Shown piece after piece: positions 1-11,300 of a stretch of 64,000 nt of DNA. The notes beneath the pieces are model-generated. The model did not search any database and was not told where the DNA came from. It was given only the letters and a program-made list of their open reading frames with translations. The first letter of the stretch is position 1. The number at the start of each line of letters is the position of its first letter. The stretch spans positions 1,679,001 to 1,743,000 of the forward strand of contig JAKZAN010000006.1 in the NCBI GenBank assembly GCA_023053545.1, read 5' to 3'. The DNA is from Lepidurus packardi (lineage: Eukaryota; Arthropoda; Branchiopoda; Notostraca; Triopsidae). A program made the translations under genes and the position numbers.

Positions 1-446
1 CGAATCATACCGCTTAACAGCATCACAGCAGCCGGCTATAGTGAGCCATACTCAACAGCACGAAGTGTGCATGGGTTTGCAGCACTGCAGTGTGGCGCTG
101 CCAGTTCCCGTACATCTAACTCCATCGTTTAGTACATACTTAGGTAAGGAATGTACTGTAGGTCTTGTCAGTAAGAACTTCAATTCTGGATTATCTTTTA
201 TCTGCAGTTCAGTTACGCTGGCGCTTGCACTTTGAATTTGTTACGTCGTCTGTGGGCTTAGATTCGCAGCTCGAAGCTACGGATTCGATTAAAGATAAAT
301 CGAAGGGAACGGCAGTTTGGCACGGGCCTACAAGTCTTCCTATTGAGACGTTGGTATGGGATCTTCCTTTGCAACTCTACGCGCCGTATGCTGCTCATCT
401 TACTATGGAATCCAAAACTGCACGTGAAGCCTGCATAAGGATGTGA
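1..446 (+). CDS. RGP1: RGP1 homologue (Rab6 GEF complex partner 2), C-terminal part only
   Basis: Two exons are visible, 1-143 (cut by the window edge) and 208-446, joined by a 64-nt GT-AG intron in phase 1. They encode the end of an arrestin-like protein that contains the stretch LRWRLHFEFVT, preceded by LPVPVHLTPSFSTYL and followed by a WDLPLQLY motif near the stop. These are hallmarks I recognise from the C-terminus of RGP1. RGP1 with RIC1 forms the Golgi guanine-nucleotide exchange complex for Rab6 in retrograde endosome-to-Golgi traffic. The N-terminal two thirds lie outside the window. The stop is 57 nt from the GPN3 stop on the other strand, so the two 3' UTRs must nearly touch or overlap. 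The assignment rests on remembered family sequence, and another arrestin-fold trafficking protein is the only real alternative. Confidence 0.75.
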
Positions 447-503
447 ATACGTGAAATTACCTTGCCTGTAAAGTTTAAATTACAAAACGTTTATTGACCA
501 ACA

Positions 504-1583
504 TCAATCGTCTCTGACATTTAACGTGCCGTCCACCCAGGTATTGAATGCGTTATCCGATTCCACAAAGCCATCATCGGGTTCAGGCTCATCAAAATCT
601 CGAATCTTCACTTCTTCGTCTTCCCCGTATTGAATGGCATTATCGATGGTTAATAACAGATCTCCTACGTTCTCTTCGTCATTAATGTCTAAAGGATAAA
701 ACTTGACGAGACTGAAGTCATCGAGAACATCACCAATCGCTTTAGTTAAACGAACATGCTTCTGTTTCCAAACAGTAAATGGATGTGTGGATTTGGCTGA
801 ATCTGATTCCTCGGGTAGTAAAGCTTGCGTATCAGGTTCGATGTATCTATTATCTTGCAGTTAGTAACAAAAATAGACTAAACATATATCCTACCTATCA
901 AGCTGCTTTTTGGCAGAAGAACTTAACAAGTCGACTTTGCTTATCATGTTTATGTGTGGGATCGATAAACACACCATTGCGCTAAGCGCAGCCATTGCTC
1001 CTGAGATAAAGGAAGCTGAGTTGACCATAAAATGGGCATCAAGGAGGAAAACCGCGCATACACGGAAGTTCCATGATTGCAAAGTTTCTACAAACTTCTG
1101 CATAACATTCAAGTGTGTGTAAAGCTCTATCTGTCCTGGTAAATCAAAAAGAATGTAGTCATCTTCAACGTCTCCGATTTGCTCTTCAAGCCAGGAAATA
1201 TTTTCTAATAAAAACCTAATCAAACATGGTTTATTTAAAGTCAGGGAATAGGGGATGTGTCTTACTCCATGCAAAAAATTAGCCCTCCATTAGGACCAAA
1301 GTGCATGTCTTCGTCTTCCATTGCATCATCCAAGTGAATCAGGTCTCGTATGTCTGCTTGTGCTTGATAATCAAATACTTCAGCAGCTGGATCCAAATTA
1401 ATGACGGAAATTGTACGCTTGACTGACACACAATGCTTCTGTATTGTTGAACAGTATGTGGACTAAACAAGATTAAAATTACACCAGTAAAAATGTGTGC
1501 ACTTTAGTTTGTAATTAGTTTTTTCTTAAACTTGTTACCTTGCCACTTCCGGCTGGGCCCATGATTAGCTGTGCATATCGCAT
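504..1583 (-). CDS. GPN3: GPN-loop GTPase 3
   Basis: Four exons on the minus strand: 1583-1539, 1462-1266, 1215-895 and 846-504, giving 301 aa. The start is at 1583. The protein opens with a P-loop, GPAGSGKS, split by intron 1 after GK, then the GPN motif in FGPNGGL, the switch segment [11 protein letters not shown], and SKVDLL as the guanine-specificity motif. An acidic tail follows. GPN3 acts with GPN1 in assembly and nuclear import of RNA polymerase II. Length is close to the roughly 284 aa of the human protein. An AATAAA on the minus strand (490-495) lies just beyond the stop. The last intron has an earlier AG that would create an immediate stop; the AG used here (ending at 847) keeps the frame. 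Confidence 0.93.
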
Positions 1584-2041
1584 TTTCCAAAACTATGAAG
1601 CTTATTTTCCTTCACAATCTTTTGTCTTTTCAATAACTTAAACTGCCTTGTTGTATTTGTATACCACACGAATTTTATCCCTAACAATGACAAACACTTG
1701 TTACAAAAAATGATATAAATCGAACCACGTGTATAGATAGAAGTCCTGCTGTCATAACATTACGACACTCTCGTATCGCAACTATTCCCTGGAGCTAGTA
1801 ACACCGCCGAATCGTATCGTCTTCTTCATCTCGATAACCGATCACCGGATCTCACAAATGAATGCGTGTTGTAATTTAAACGAGCAGTTCGAGTCGCATT
1901 ATAAATGTATTGAATAATAAATATAAACGCAACGTCAAATATTTCCTTAACTGGCTACATTCCATAATCCCATTTGAAAGTATTTTCCCCTGGTTCACTA
2001 AGATACACTATATATTTGGAACCATATTCCTCTTGTTGATT
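1584..2041. other. Intergenic, GPN3 upstream and secreted gene A downstream
   Basis: Non-coding stretch of about 460 nt, with no further gene seen. The half next to 1583 must hold the GPN3 promoter. The half next to 2042 must hold the 3' UTR of the secreted eight-cysteine gene. An 84-codon plus-strand frame at 1910-2164 runs antisense across that gene's last exon and has no features of its own. Confidence 0.6.
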
Positions 2042-2733
2042 CTAAGCGCATTTGGTCAGGCCAAGTTGGCAGGTTGCAAGTTCTATGATTGGATCCAAAA
2101 TAGGGGCAGTACGGATATTCTCCAAAGCCTTCCTCATAGAAGGGATTTCCAAGCCGTCCTATAGCAGGAAAAAAATAAGTGAAACGTACGAACCATTAGA
2201 GATATTTCCATTTTACCCTGGTGTCATAGTTTTTGGGGCATGTAACTGGGAAAGCGCACAGCATGGTGCGAATAGAATCGTCAAAAGTTTGAGCTGCCGC
2301 AATCATTTCAGCGGGCAATGGGTGACCTTTGGAACCATCGGCGTATACTGCATTTCGTGAATTCTCGGAAACACACATAGTAATACCCAAACCACAGCTT
2401 AGTTGTTGAAGGATATCACCGGCACGAAGTGGTGTATTTGGGCATCGAGCTAATCCCAAAAAGCAATTAATCTGACCAATAATTGTCTGAAAGATGTCTT
2501 CAACAGAAGACGTAATTGCTGGTGTATTTGGATCAGCTGTCGTGTCATCCTGAGCAAACTGCACAGTAACGTTGGTTAATCTCAGCGTAATTTAAGATGT
2601 TTTAAAAATTTCGACATAATTAAATACTTTTAAACATCATGCTAACACATTTTCAAGAAGTGTTTATCGTACTTACCCCGACAGTGGCAAGAGCCAAAAC
2701 TTGGAACATCGTGACGGCAACGAAAAATTTCAT
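2042..2733 (-). CDS. Small secreted eight-cysteine protein, paralogue A
   Basis: Three exons: 2733-2677, 2558-2217 and 2158-2042, giving 171 aa. Exon 1 (19 codons) is almost exactly a signal peptide, MKFFVAVTMFQVLALATVG, and is spliced in phase 0 to the mature protein. The mature part holds eight cysteines in four close pairs: CFLGLARC, CGLGITMC, CAFPVTC and CQLGLTKC. Three of the four follow a Cx(L/F)GLxxC-like pattern, so the protein looks built from a repeated helical hairpin. Exon 3 was found by comparison with paralogue B, with which it shares the exon layout, intron phases and the pattern RTAPxxDPII. I do not recognise the family. It is presumably a luminal, haemolymph or venom/saliva-type secreted protein; no function can be assigned. 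Confidence 0.8.
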
Positions 2734-2796
2734 CCTCGTATAGTACCTTGGACAGAAACGAACAGAATAGTGTTTGCAATCTAGCAGACACTCCGC

Positions 2797-2803
2797 ATTT
2801 ATA
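2797..2803 (-). promoter_or_regulatory. TATA box of secreted gene A
   Basis: TATAAAT on the minus strand, 64 nt upstream of the ATG, inside a GTATAAATGCGGAG block. The same block, differing at one base, precedes the paralogue at the same distance. Confidence 0.6.
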
Positions 2804-2829
2804 CTGGATTAATTAAGAATAAAGAAGCT

Positions 2830-2837
2830 TACGTCAT
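2830..2837 (-). promoter_or_regulatory. CRE-like ATGACGTA element of secreted gene A
   Basis: ATGACGTA on the minus strand, about 33 nt upstream of the TATA box. It is repeated in the paralogue's promoter 36 nt above its TATA box. The flanking TAATTG is also shared. Confidence 0.45.
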
Positions 2838-4367
2838 CCATAATTGTCGAAATTGTACCTACCTGCTGCACCGAAGTAAAACGTCTTTGTTTGCCATACC
2901 GGCTATAAAATTATTATTCCGTTTTCCATACAGAATGTTGCGTATAGGCGACATCTGCGTTATTAAACTCACTGCGTATTTACCAAAAATACAAAATAAT
3001 CATAAATATGGTCATAAAACATGTCAAGTAGGAGATTTTACTGTTAAACTAAATAGAAGTACATAGTAGTATAAAAGAGAAAATATAACATACAATGCGA
3101 TTCAGTCTTACCCCGTTCCTACTACTTGGTTAAAAATATACCTGAAACTATCAAGCCAATTTTAAGGTATTTTCTGGGGAGCACTAAACATTTTGCGTTC
3201 CTGTGGTTTGTTTTGGCCGCATTTCATGTACATAAATGTGTCGCCCTAAAAAAATAAACAGAGAAGGAAATACTCGGGATTTTTCATACTTATTTTTACT
3301 TTGAATCTCAAAATACGCAAACGACAGTAAGGATGGGGAAAGATATTTTACATAAGAAAAGGCAAAAAAAGTCAAAAGAAATATTACGCAAAGGGCTTCA
3401 GCATAGTTTTTTTTTATTTGTCAAACCATGTTATAAAATCCTTGATGACAATAATAAATCACATGAAAAACTGTCGAGAAAAATCTCACCTTCCGATTTA
3501 TTTAGGTTTTACGAATAGTACACAAAACTGTCACTATCCAGACCGAAAGAAAGCTACCGACATTTTGCGTTATAGGCTGCGAATAATGTAGCTGATTCAA
3601 ACCCTGTCAATTCAGTTTTAGATTAGTTCTAATTGGCTCTAATTAGATTAGTTTTAATTAGAACTGTATGATAATAAGTAAACAGTTACATTTTCTCGCG
3701 ATGTGTACATATTATAAAAGTTTCTGGTGACGTTTACTTATTATTTACTTACATACAAAGTTATAGTTCTAATCTGTAAAATTTCATTTTTGAATATTAG
3801 TTCTCGATGGAACTATACTTACAACGTAGTATGATTGTCAAAACAAAAATACGTGGCTAGGGAAATCTCAGTAGTCCTTGTCTCAGTAATCCTTGACCGT
3901 GGGATTAATTAAAGGCTCCTCATTGCGAACCGTTTTCTATGCCTCCTGTCTAAAACCAAACCCAAAATTTAAAAAGTGAAAGCCATTTTTATTCTTAGCT
4001 GGAGGACTTAGAGAATAAAGACGGATTCCACTTTTATTAGTTTCGGTTCGGTTTTTACCCATAGCTAAGGATTAGAGCACTGAGGTTTCCCTATACCGTT
4101 TTTTCCGACACAGTAGTACAATTCGTATAACAAGTTTGTAAAGAACACTTCATGGATTCACCCTGCTCATATTAGTCAATTTATTTCATGAAAGAATACG
4201 TGGTCTGGTTCAGAATTAGCAACTTACTTCGCTGTGTGAATTTATTCAATAAATATATAAATAACAATGTTTCCCTTTAGCCCGACAAAATTTTGCCCCA
4301 CGAATAACAGCAAAACGATACCACACGTCTACAGTTTCGTTCGATAGATTATCTTCTGCTCTACGTT
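2838..4367. other. AT-rich spacer between the two secreted paralogues
   Basis: About 1.5 kb with no convincing exon on either strand. It contains short AT-rich repeats around 3620-3665 (variants of CTAATTAGATTAGTTTTAATTAGAAC). Frames at 3184-3375 and 3333-3518 are low complexity and lack splice context or similarity, so I treat them as chance. Confidence 0.5.
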
Positions 4368-5067
4368 TTACTGGTCACATTTGCTAAGACCAAGACGGCA
4401 GGTTGCAAGAGTTATGATTGGATCTATAACGGGAGCAGTACGGACAGCTTTCAAAGCTTCCTCCAAAGAAGGGACTTGCAAGGGCGACTAAATTTCAAGT
4501 AAAAAATAATTGAACGTTGTGAATTATTACTGATCATTTCATCTTACGTTGTTTTCCAAGTTATCGGGGCAGGTAGCAGGTAATACGCAAAGAACATTTC
4601 TGATAGATTTGTCCAGACTACGACCTACGGCAATCAGTTCAGCGGGCAATGGGTGGCCGTTGGTACCATCAACGTATACGGCATCTCGGGTTGAGTCAGT
4701 AGCGCATGTAGTAATGCCCAAAGCACATCCTAGTTGTTGAAAGGTATCTGGAGCTTCAACGTCTCTTTCCGCGCTTTTCTCGCATGGAGACAATCCCAAA
4801 TTGCAACGCATTCCGTTAGCAATTTGCTCAATGACGTTTTCTAGGGTAACAGCAGCAGCTTTACTGTTAGGTTGATCAACATTCCTGGCTGTATTATTCG
4901 GCATAGCCGGCTCGCCAATAGGGGAAGCGAACTAAAATAGGACACATGGTTATTACCAATAGCAAAGGTTCGGCTAGATAATGATTTGAAAGACTATTAG
5001 TGGTACTTACCCCGGCAGTGGCAAAAACCAAGCATTCGAGAAGAGCAATGGAAACTAGGAATTTCAT
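4368..5067 (-). CDS. Small secreted eight-cysteine protein, paralogue B
   Basis: Three exons: 5067-5011, 4931-4548 and 4487-4368, giving 186 aa. Exon 1 encodes a 19-residue signal peptide, MKFLVSIALLECLVFATAG. The mature protein has a Pro/Asn-rich spacer and then the same four cysteine pairs as paralogue A: CNLGLSPC, CALGITTC, CVLPATC and CRLGLSKC. The central block DAVYVDGTNGHPLPAELI closely matches paralogue A, so the two arose by tandem duplication of the whole gene with its promoter. Divergence is highest in the spacer between the signal peptide and the first cysteine, and introns keep the same phases. Function unknown. An extracellular role is supported by the signal peptide and paired cysteines. 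Confidence 0.82.
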
Positions 5068-5128
5068 CTTCGTACTGTATCTTACACTTGCAAGTTGAAG
5101 GATGCTTGAATTTCTGCCGGAGCTCCGT

Positions 5129-5135
5129 ATTTATA
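5129..5135 (-). promoter_or_regulatory. TATA box of secreted gene B
   Basis: TATAAAT on the minus strand, 62 nt upstream of the ATG, in a GTATAAATACGGAG context almost identical to paralogue A. Confidence 0.6.
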
Positions 5136-5164
5136 CAACTCTATTTCTATAGAACAAAAGCGAG

Positions 5165-5172
5165 TACGTCAT
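5165..5172 (-). promoter_or_regulatory. CRE-like ATGACGTA element of secreted gene B
   Basis: ATGACGTA on the minus strand, 36 nt above the TATA box, followed by a TAATTG-like segment as in paralogue A. Confidence 0.45.
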
Positions 5173-5731
5173 TTATAATTGCTAAATTCGTCCGTAGAAC
5201 TTGTTTGCGGGACCCTAAGCAAGCTATGAACTGCTATACATGCATCATAAAGCTATTATAACGTTTGTATTGTTTGCCGAACGGAATGCAGTTTGCATAG
5301 GAAAACTCAGAGAAATAAGTAAGAAATGGAGCCTGTAAATTAGACATTATATGTACGGAGATTTATAAAGTGAGCTATATAGTCCCTCATCTTATCACAG
5401 ATATAGGATCAATATTCAAAACAAAGAAATTTCGGAAATTGTTCGACTATATATTTGTATTTTAATGCGAATTTAACCAACTACTGAGGAATAGTGCTCC
5501 CTTAAAGCTCCCGCCTTTATCAGTGCATCATTCTTTTGTTCTATAATTAGACTTAAGACAAACAGCTGGAATGATGATTAATGTGGAACATGGGGAAATG
5601 TAATAATAAGGATAAGGGTTGCACCGGTTGAGTCACATAACTTTACAATAACAGGTCTTTACCCTCCCTGAAAAATATATTCTCAAAGTGCAATAACATT
5701 CTGACCCCATTTAATGAAATCGGAGCTTCCT
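5173..5731. other. Spacer upstream of secreted gene B and downstream of HAUS3
   Basis: AT-rich sequence with no supported exon. It must contain the HAUS3 3' UTR, since HAUS3 stops at 5732. Confidence 0.5.
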
Positions 5732-7994
5732 TTACAGGGTATCCAATGCTTTAAGTAGGGCCTGGGGATCAATATAAAAATTTCTCCAAAACGTACGCTC
5801 TTGTGCTACAAGGCGATCACTTTCCAACACCTAAAAACAAAAAAAAAAAACACGTAATAAACAAAACGATTTTAACTTAACGTATAATTAGAAGAAATTA
5901 AAAGAACGCATATGGCTCTAGATAGGATAGGATTTACCATTTTCTTAGTTTCGAAATCCTTGTTTAACGGTTTCATTGCGTTTTCTAGTTTACTTAATTG
6001 GACTGAAACTTCCTGTAAAGCACGCAAAATTGGTCCCGCTTGAATGCTAGATGGTTTAACGTTCGTCAGCGCAAACGTCCGATCCACAAGATAGCGGCTA
6101 AAAAAAGAAATGGATTGCTCAACCAAAAAAGCATATTGGTTTGTCAATTACTGTAAAAGGCGTTGTCTTGTTTGCTGATCTTGCAATGTATGCAATTTGC
6201 TTAAAATTTCTCGTTCCTCCGTCTTTAAGAGCGAAGTCAACTCAGGTAACATACGATAGGGTATTAAGTTAGGCTTCGTTTGCCTGCCAGGATCCATTAT
6301 AGATAGCAACGCCAAAAGTACTAAATCGTTGCTACTGAGAGTACTTCTTTCTAACTTCCTCTGCCATTCAAAGGAAGTATTCCGTAGCAAAATCTACACG
6401 GAATTTCGTATATCAATAAATTACCGCAAACAGAATTGATCGAGATACCTTCTTCTCTTCACAAAGCTGAACAGTCGCCTGTATATCGCTAGTTATGACT
6501 CGCAAAGATTGTAGAACTTCGTCAAGCGCCTTGCCTTCCAATCGCATAGCCATTACTAACAACTCATTGCGTGCCCACTGGCTTTTAAGCCAAGTCCAAA
6601 GAGCAGTCTAGAAATATTACGCTTCATTTAAGTTCGTAACGAATTTCCGAACGGACCTGGGCATTCATATAGTACTGCTGACGATATAATTTCAGATGAC
6701 AGTCCCCAACCATGACTCTCGAGCATAATTGCTGAGCATATTGTTGTAAGGAGGTTGTGGCCGAGCTGCGGAGTTTCATCCAAGTAGATCTCAACATATC
6801 AATTTCTGACGGTAGATTCTCTATGTCCATCCTTAATGAATAAACGATAGTACTTTTCTATAAAGTACTAATCTTTCGATTTTACTTCAATCTGGAAGAC
6901 AGCGAAGTGAACTGTTCGGGTTGCAACATTTGCTGAAGCTCTTGAACTTTAAGGAGGGCAGCTTGCGTTGACGATTGGAGCGTTTCCGTGTACAAACGTT
7001 CTTCTTCCGCTTCGCACAACCTGGGGACAGTAATTGTTACAGCAAGAATAGTGAGGGTTTAGGTACGTACTTCGTTTGAAAGAACGCTAAATGGTTGCCA
7101 TGACGCAGACGAGTTCCTGGGTCGTTCGTCAAGCCAGCCAGGACGAAAGGGTCGTCTAATCCCAAAACACCAACTTGGTTATCCCCTTCATTGTGTCCTA
7201 GGTCACCCATGCCCTAAAAAAGGTCAAGTTTCTTAGGATGTTACTCGATCTTTTTCTAGATTTTTTAAGACTTTTAAGACGAGTGGCATCGTCCGGGTAA
7301 AATTTGTATACCTCGAAAAATTGATTGGCGATGAAACTTTGTAAGGCCTGATTATATTGCTCTTCAAATTCCAGGAAGGGAGTAACATTCTGGTGACTGA
7401 GAAGCAAACTCGTTGAGTCAGCCTTCAAAATATCTTCAAAAGTTTCTTGAACGTGTTTTGCTTTGGAAAACCATCGTTCGGGGTAGTCAGGTTCGTAAGT
7501 AGGCTTTTCTATAAGTTGCAAGACTTGTTTTTTGCTGGCTTCGCACTCGCTAACCTGCTTCCGAAGAGATTTTTCAACTTCCTTCAATTTTTGAACCCGA
7601 GTAGTCAAAGCAACTTTCTTAGCTTTTAGATATTCAATGTTAGCTCTACTTTTCAGCTCTGATTCACGGGCATCCACTTCATAGCCCTCCAATGCTGTTA
7701 CCAGCTTCTCTCCCGTGAGAATTGAAGCTTGATTCTTCGCTAACTGATCATAACTATAATGAAAAAAAAGCCAATTATCCAAAATGTTTCTCTCGAAAAA
7801 TAATTGAAGAATAAAACCCACCTTTTCAATTCCTCCTCCGAAAGGACCAATCCAGGTTCTACTGTATTACAGACCCATTCAACGAAAGGGCGAACTCTTT
7901 CATTCTTAAACATCCAATCGAATGATGATATACTTAAGTTAGATAATTTATCATAGTTAATATCCTCTAGTTTCTTATAGAAGAGAGAGCCCAT
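5732..7994 (-). CDS. HAUS3: HAUS augmin-like complex subunit 3
   Basis: Nine exons: 7994-7822, 7753-7245, 7197-7071, 7020-6886, 6831-6657, 6607-6449, 6393-6152, 6097-5938 and 5830-5732. Together they encode 592 aa, against about 603 in human HAUS3. The N-terminus carries the family block FDWMF followed by an FVEW stretch and LSEEELK. The rest is mostly coiled coil with the expected charged heptads. HAUS3 is part of the eight-subunit augmin complex, which recruits gamma-tubulin rings to existing spindle microtubules for branching nucleation. Intron 2 is about 47 nt; its first possible AG would put a stop in frame, so the next one (ending at 7198) is used. All phases agree across the nine exons. 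Confidence is high for a HAUS3/augmin coiled coil and lower for exact splice sites of exon 3. Confidence 0.85.
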
Positions 7995-8325
7995 TATTTT
8001 TATTCATTAAAGCACGTCTCTTTTAATTTAAATTACGTTTCAGTTTAAACAGCTGTTTACATGTGAGATGCTAGATTTCGATCCCCGGACCAAAGTGCTC
8101 TTCGCGCGCTCAGCTCCAAAACCGTCCGAAAATCGTGGATATTCGACTAATAGGACGCGTATTGGTCACTTTCATGCGACTCTTCCGACTCTATATATCT
8201 TTTCTTAAAAAATACATGTGGCTTAGGATGTAAGACAGTATATTCTACAAGCAATAAAGATCTACATTTCATGGGAATATAACTATTTCCTAACTTGCTC
8301 TATAAGTATAACACTGGATATTCCT
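7995..8325. other. Intergenic between HAUS3 start and repeat-protein 3' end
   Basis: About 330 nt with the HAUS3 promoter on one side and the 3' UTR of the secreted repeat protein on the other. I see no coding signal and no clear TATA box. Confidence 0.5.
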
Positions 8326-11300
8326 TCATTCATAATTATGTACGTTGGCAATTTTGTTACCCAACTTGGTCCACCAGGTTGTATAACCATTCCAATGAGC
8401 TATATCTTTTGAAGCTAAGCCAGAAGAAGAATCGATGTACCTGACCGGCCTTTGCGTAAGACCCGGCAAGATGCGACTACTCTGAAAATTATCGTCTTTT
8501 ACGTACTCGTTACTGGTAGAACCCGCGTTATTTGAAGATGTTGGTGCTAGATGTTCGGCGGGTGTCTTCGTGCTAGAATAGGTACTGGAAATTGAAATTG
8601 TATTAAGATTGTTATGAGATACCACGGTAGAGCTAATCTGCACTTTGACTAAGTCAGGTTCTTGTGTCGAAGTCGCCGTTGATATCAACAATAATTGAGA
8701 TTTAGATTCGTCGCTTGCGCCGAAATTTCTCACTGATGTTTTGTTTGAATGGGAATCATTTTCCAAAGTAAAAAGTTCTACTGGCTGAGCTTCAAATTCT
8801 AAATGTGAAATCAGTTCGGACAAATCCATGTCCAGATGAGTGGTCATGAAATCTAAAGACGGGTCGGCAATGGAGCTCACAGGCACCTCAGTTTCAGTCA
8901 TTGTAAAATTTTGCGTATGAGAAATATTCGTAAGTGGCAAGAAGAAATTATTTTCTGGGCTGAAACTTGAATCGTTAAGAGATCGGAGCGGAAGTCGTAG
9001 ACGGCCAGAAGAATGAAGACGGGCTAGGGTTGCAACCGATCGGGTTTCCGGGGTGGCTTTCTTGACAGACTCATTTATCGGTGGCTGGGCTGACAGTATG
9101 AAAAGAGAAATACAATATGAAAAAACGGTAAATGGAGAATTAGTCTGGGCTTACTAATAACACATCATATTAAGCTTACCGTATAATATGATGAGGAGTA
9201 AGGCTCGACTGATCGTTTACGCAGCTTGACAGGCAAGGGCTGTCCATAGGGCAAGTAGTACACGACGTACTCATCGTTAGGTCCTTTGGCAGTGTAAGTG
9301 CCACCATCCACGTAGCTTCCGTCGCTGCTGCCGCTGTTGCCACCTTTTTCTCCATTCACTGATACAGGCAGAAAAGCTTTGGAGTCCGTTACTTGGTACC
9401 GCCCAATGATTACAGGGTAATGGTGTTTCTTTGTAGTCGATTCCGAAGGGTACGCCTCTGTACTAGCATAATCTTTTCCACTTGCCTTGTAACTTGCAGA
9501 ATCGTAATCATCCTTGTTGCCACTGTACGAAGAGCCACCCGATCCTTTTTGGCTGCTTGCACTGTAATTCTCTGAGTAAGATGCGGGTCCATTGCTCGAT
9601 TTGTAATCGTCATCATAACTGCCACTCGCTTTGGAAGATGAATATTCTTTGTCAGGGTATGTGGATGGTGCTGCTGGAGCTTTGTAGTCTTTGGTATTGC
9701 TGCCTTTATAGCCATCGTCATAATTGATACTAGCTTTCGAGGCGACATATTCTTTGTCCTCGTTGGTAGATGGGACTTTGTAATCTTTGGAGTTAGTGTT
9801 CTTATAGCCATCATCATCATAACCGCTACTGGCCTTGGGAGCTGAATATTCTTTCTCGTCGTAGGTTGCCGGGGCTTTATAATCTTTGGCGACGCTGGTC
9901 TTATAGCCATCATCATAACTGCTACTGGCTTTGTGAACTGAGTATTCTTTCTCTTCGTATGTGGTTGGGGCTTTATAATCTTTGGTGATGGTGGTCTTGT
10001 AGCCATCATCATGACTGCTAGCTTTAGGAGCGGAATACTCGTCGTCGTAGGCGGCCATAGAAGCTTTGTAAGGTTTGGTGTCTTCTACATACAAAGCTTT
10101 GGATGGAGGAGCTTCGTAGCTGGTATCTTTTCCGCGACCATACCCATCGTCACTGTATGCAGCAGACTTGGAGTCATGGTTAGCTTTGGTGGGTGAGGCC
10201 TCGTAACTTCTGGTTCCTGTGTACGAGGATTCTCCTTTGGAGGAGGAGGAGGAGGAGGAGTAAGTTGGCGTATCGTATCTGTCCTTGTCCCCTCGGTGTC
10301 CATCGTTGCTATAGGGAGCAACTTTAGTACTGTAGGTAGCAGGAGCTTGATATCCTTTGCTGCTGTCCTCGTAACCGCTTGAATGAGATTTAGAATCGTA
10401 GCTATCGTCATAAGTAGCAACACTCTTCGGAGGATTGTCATACTTAGCTGGACTTGTAGCAGGTGTGTTATAGGATTCTTTAACAGGATAGAATGGCGTG
10501 CTGTATACAGCCTTTATAGCAGAGTATGGAGTGGTCGAGTACGTTTCTTCCAGGTAGCTACTGCCTTTAGGAGAGTACGTATCTCCTTTAGGTTTAGCGT
10601 GGTATATCGGCATGGATTCCTTACCTCGGCTGCTGACATCATCGCTGTGCGCCGGAGCTTTCGCCATCATGTAAGTGGGCGGGACTTCGTAGCTTTTGCT
10701 TTCAGAGTAAGAAGAAGCTTTATCGGATGTGCTATAGGAAGGAGTATCGTAATTATCCCTGTTGCTTTTGTAACCATCGTCGCTGTAAGAAGCAGCAGCT
10801 TTGGGAGCGCTGTATGTTGGCAGGTTGTCGTATCCTTTGCTAGTTTCGCGATATTCGACAGAAGCAGGTTTGGAATCGTAGGCGGTGTCCCGAGACGGTT
10901 GCTTGGCTTCATAAGACGATTCTCGGTAATTATCTCCTTTCTTATTCGGTTCGGTGTAACTTTTTTTGCCGTCATAATTGGAATCACGGTCGGCTCCTTT
11001 GGCGACGTAATCATCATCGTCTTCCTTATTATCGGTGTAGGCAGCCTTTGGAACTTCGTAAGAGGAGGCCGAGCCTTTTCCATAGTCAGCGTCTTTCATG
11101 TCATAAGAGCCTTTTTCAGGGGCGCTGTAGCTTTCAATTGGAACTGAATAAGGCTTGTTATCGTAGGATTCTTTCTTAGGTTCGCTGTAAGCAGGTTTGG
11201 GACTGTAATCTGCATCCTTGTTAGATTTGTAGTCAGCATCCTTGGATGACACGTCACCACGGTAATTGTCTACTTTATAAGCTCCACTGTCGACAGCATC

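Noticed and set aside
7198-7821. HAUS3 exon 2 read through to a stop near 7198
   Set aside because: The frame after the GTAACA donor loses coiled-coil character, and splicing restores a 592-aa protein matching HAUS3 length.
9410-10012. 200-codon minus-strand frame rich in Met, Lys and Thr
   Set aside because: A frame-shifted reading of the same YDDGYK repeats.
10383-11147. 254-codon plus-strand frame rich in Phe, Arg, Val and Ile
   Set aside because: It is antisense to the secreted repeat protein. Repetitive codons on the sense strand leave the opposite frame open, and it has no domain or start context.
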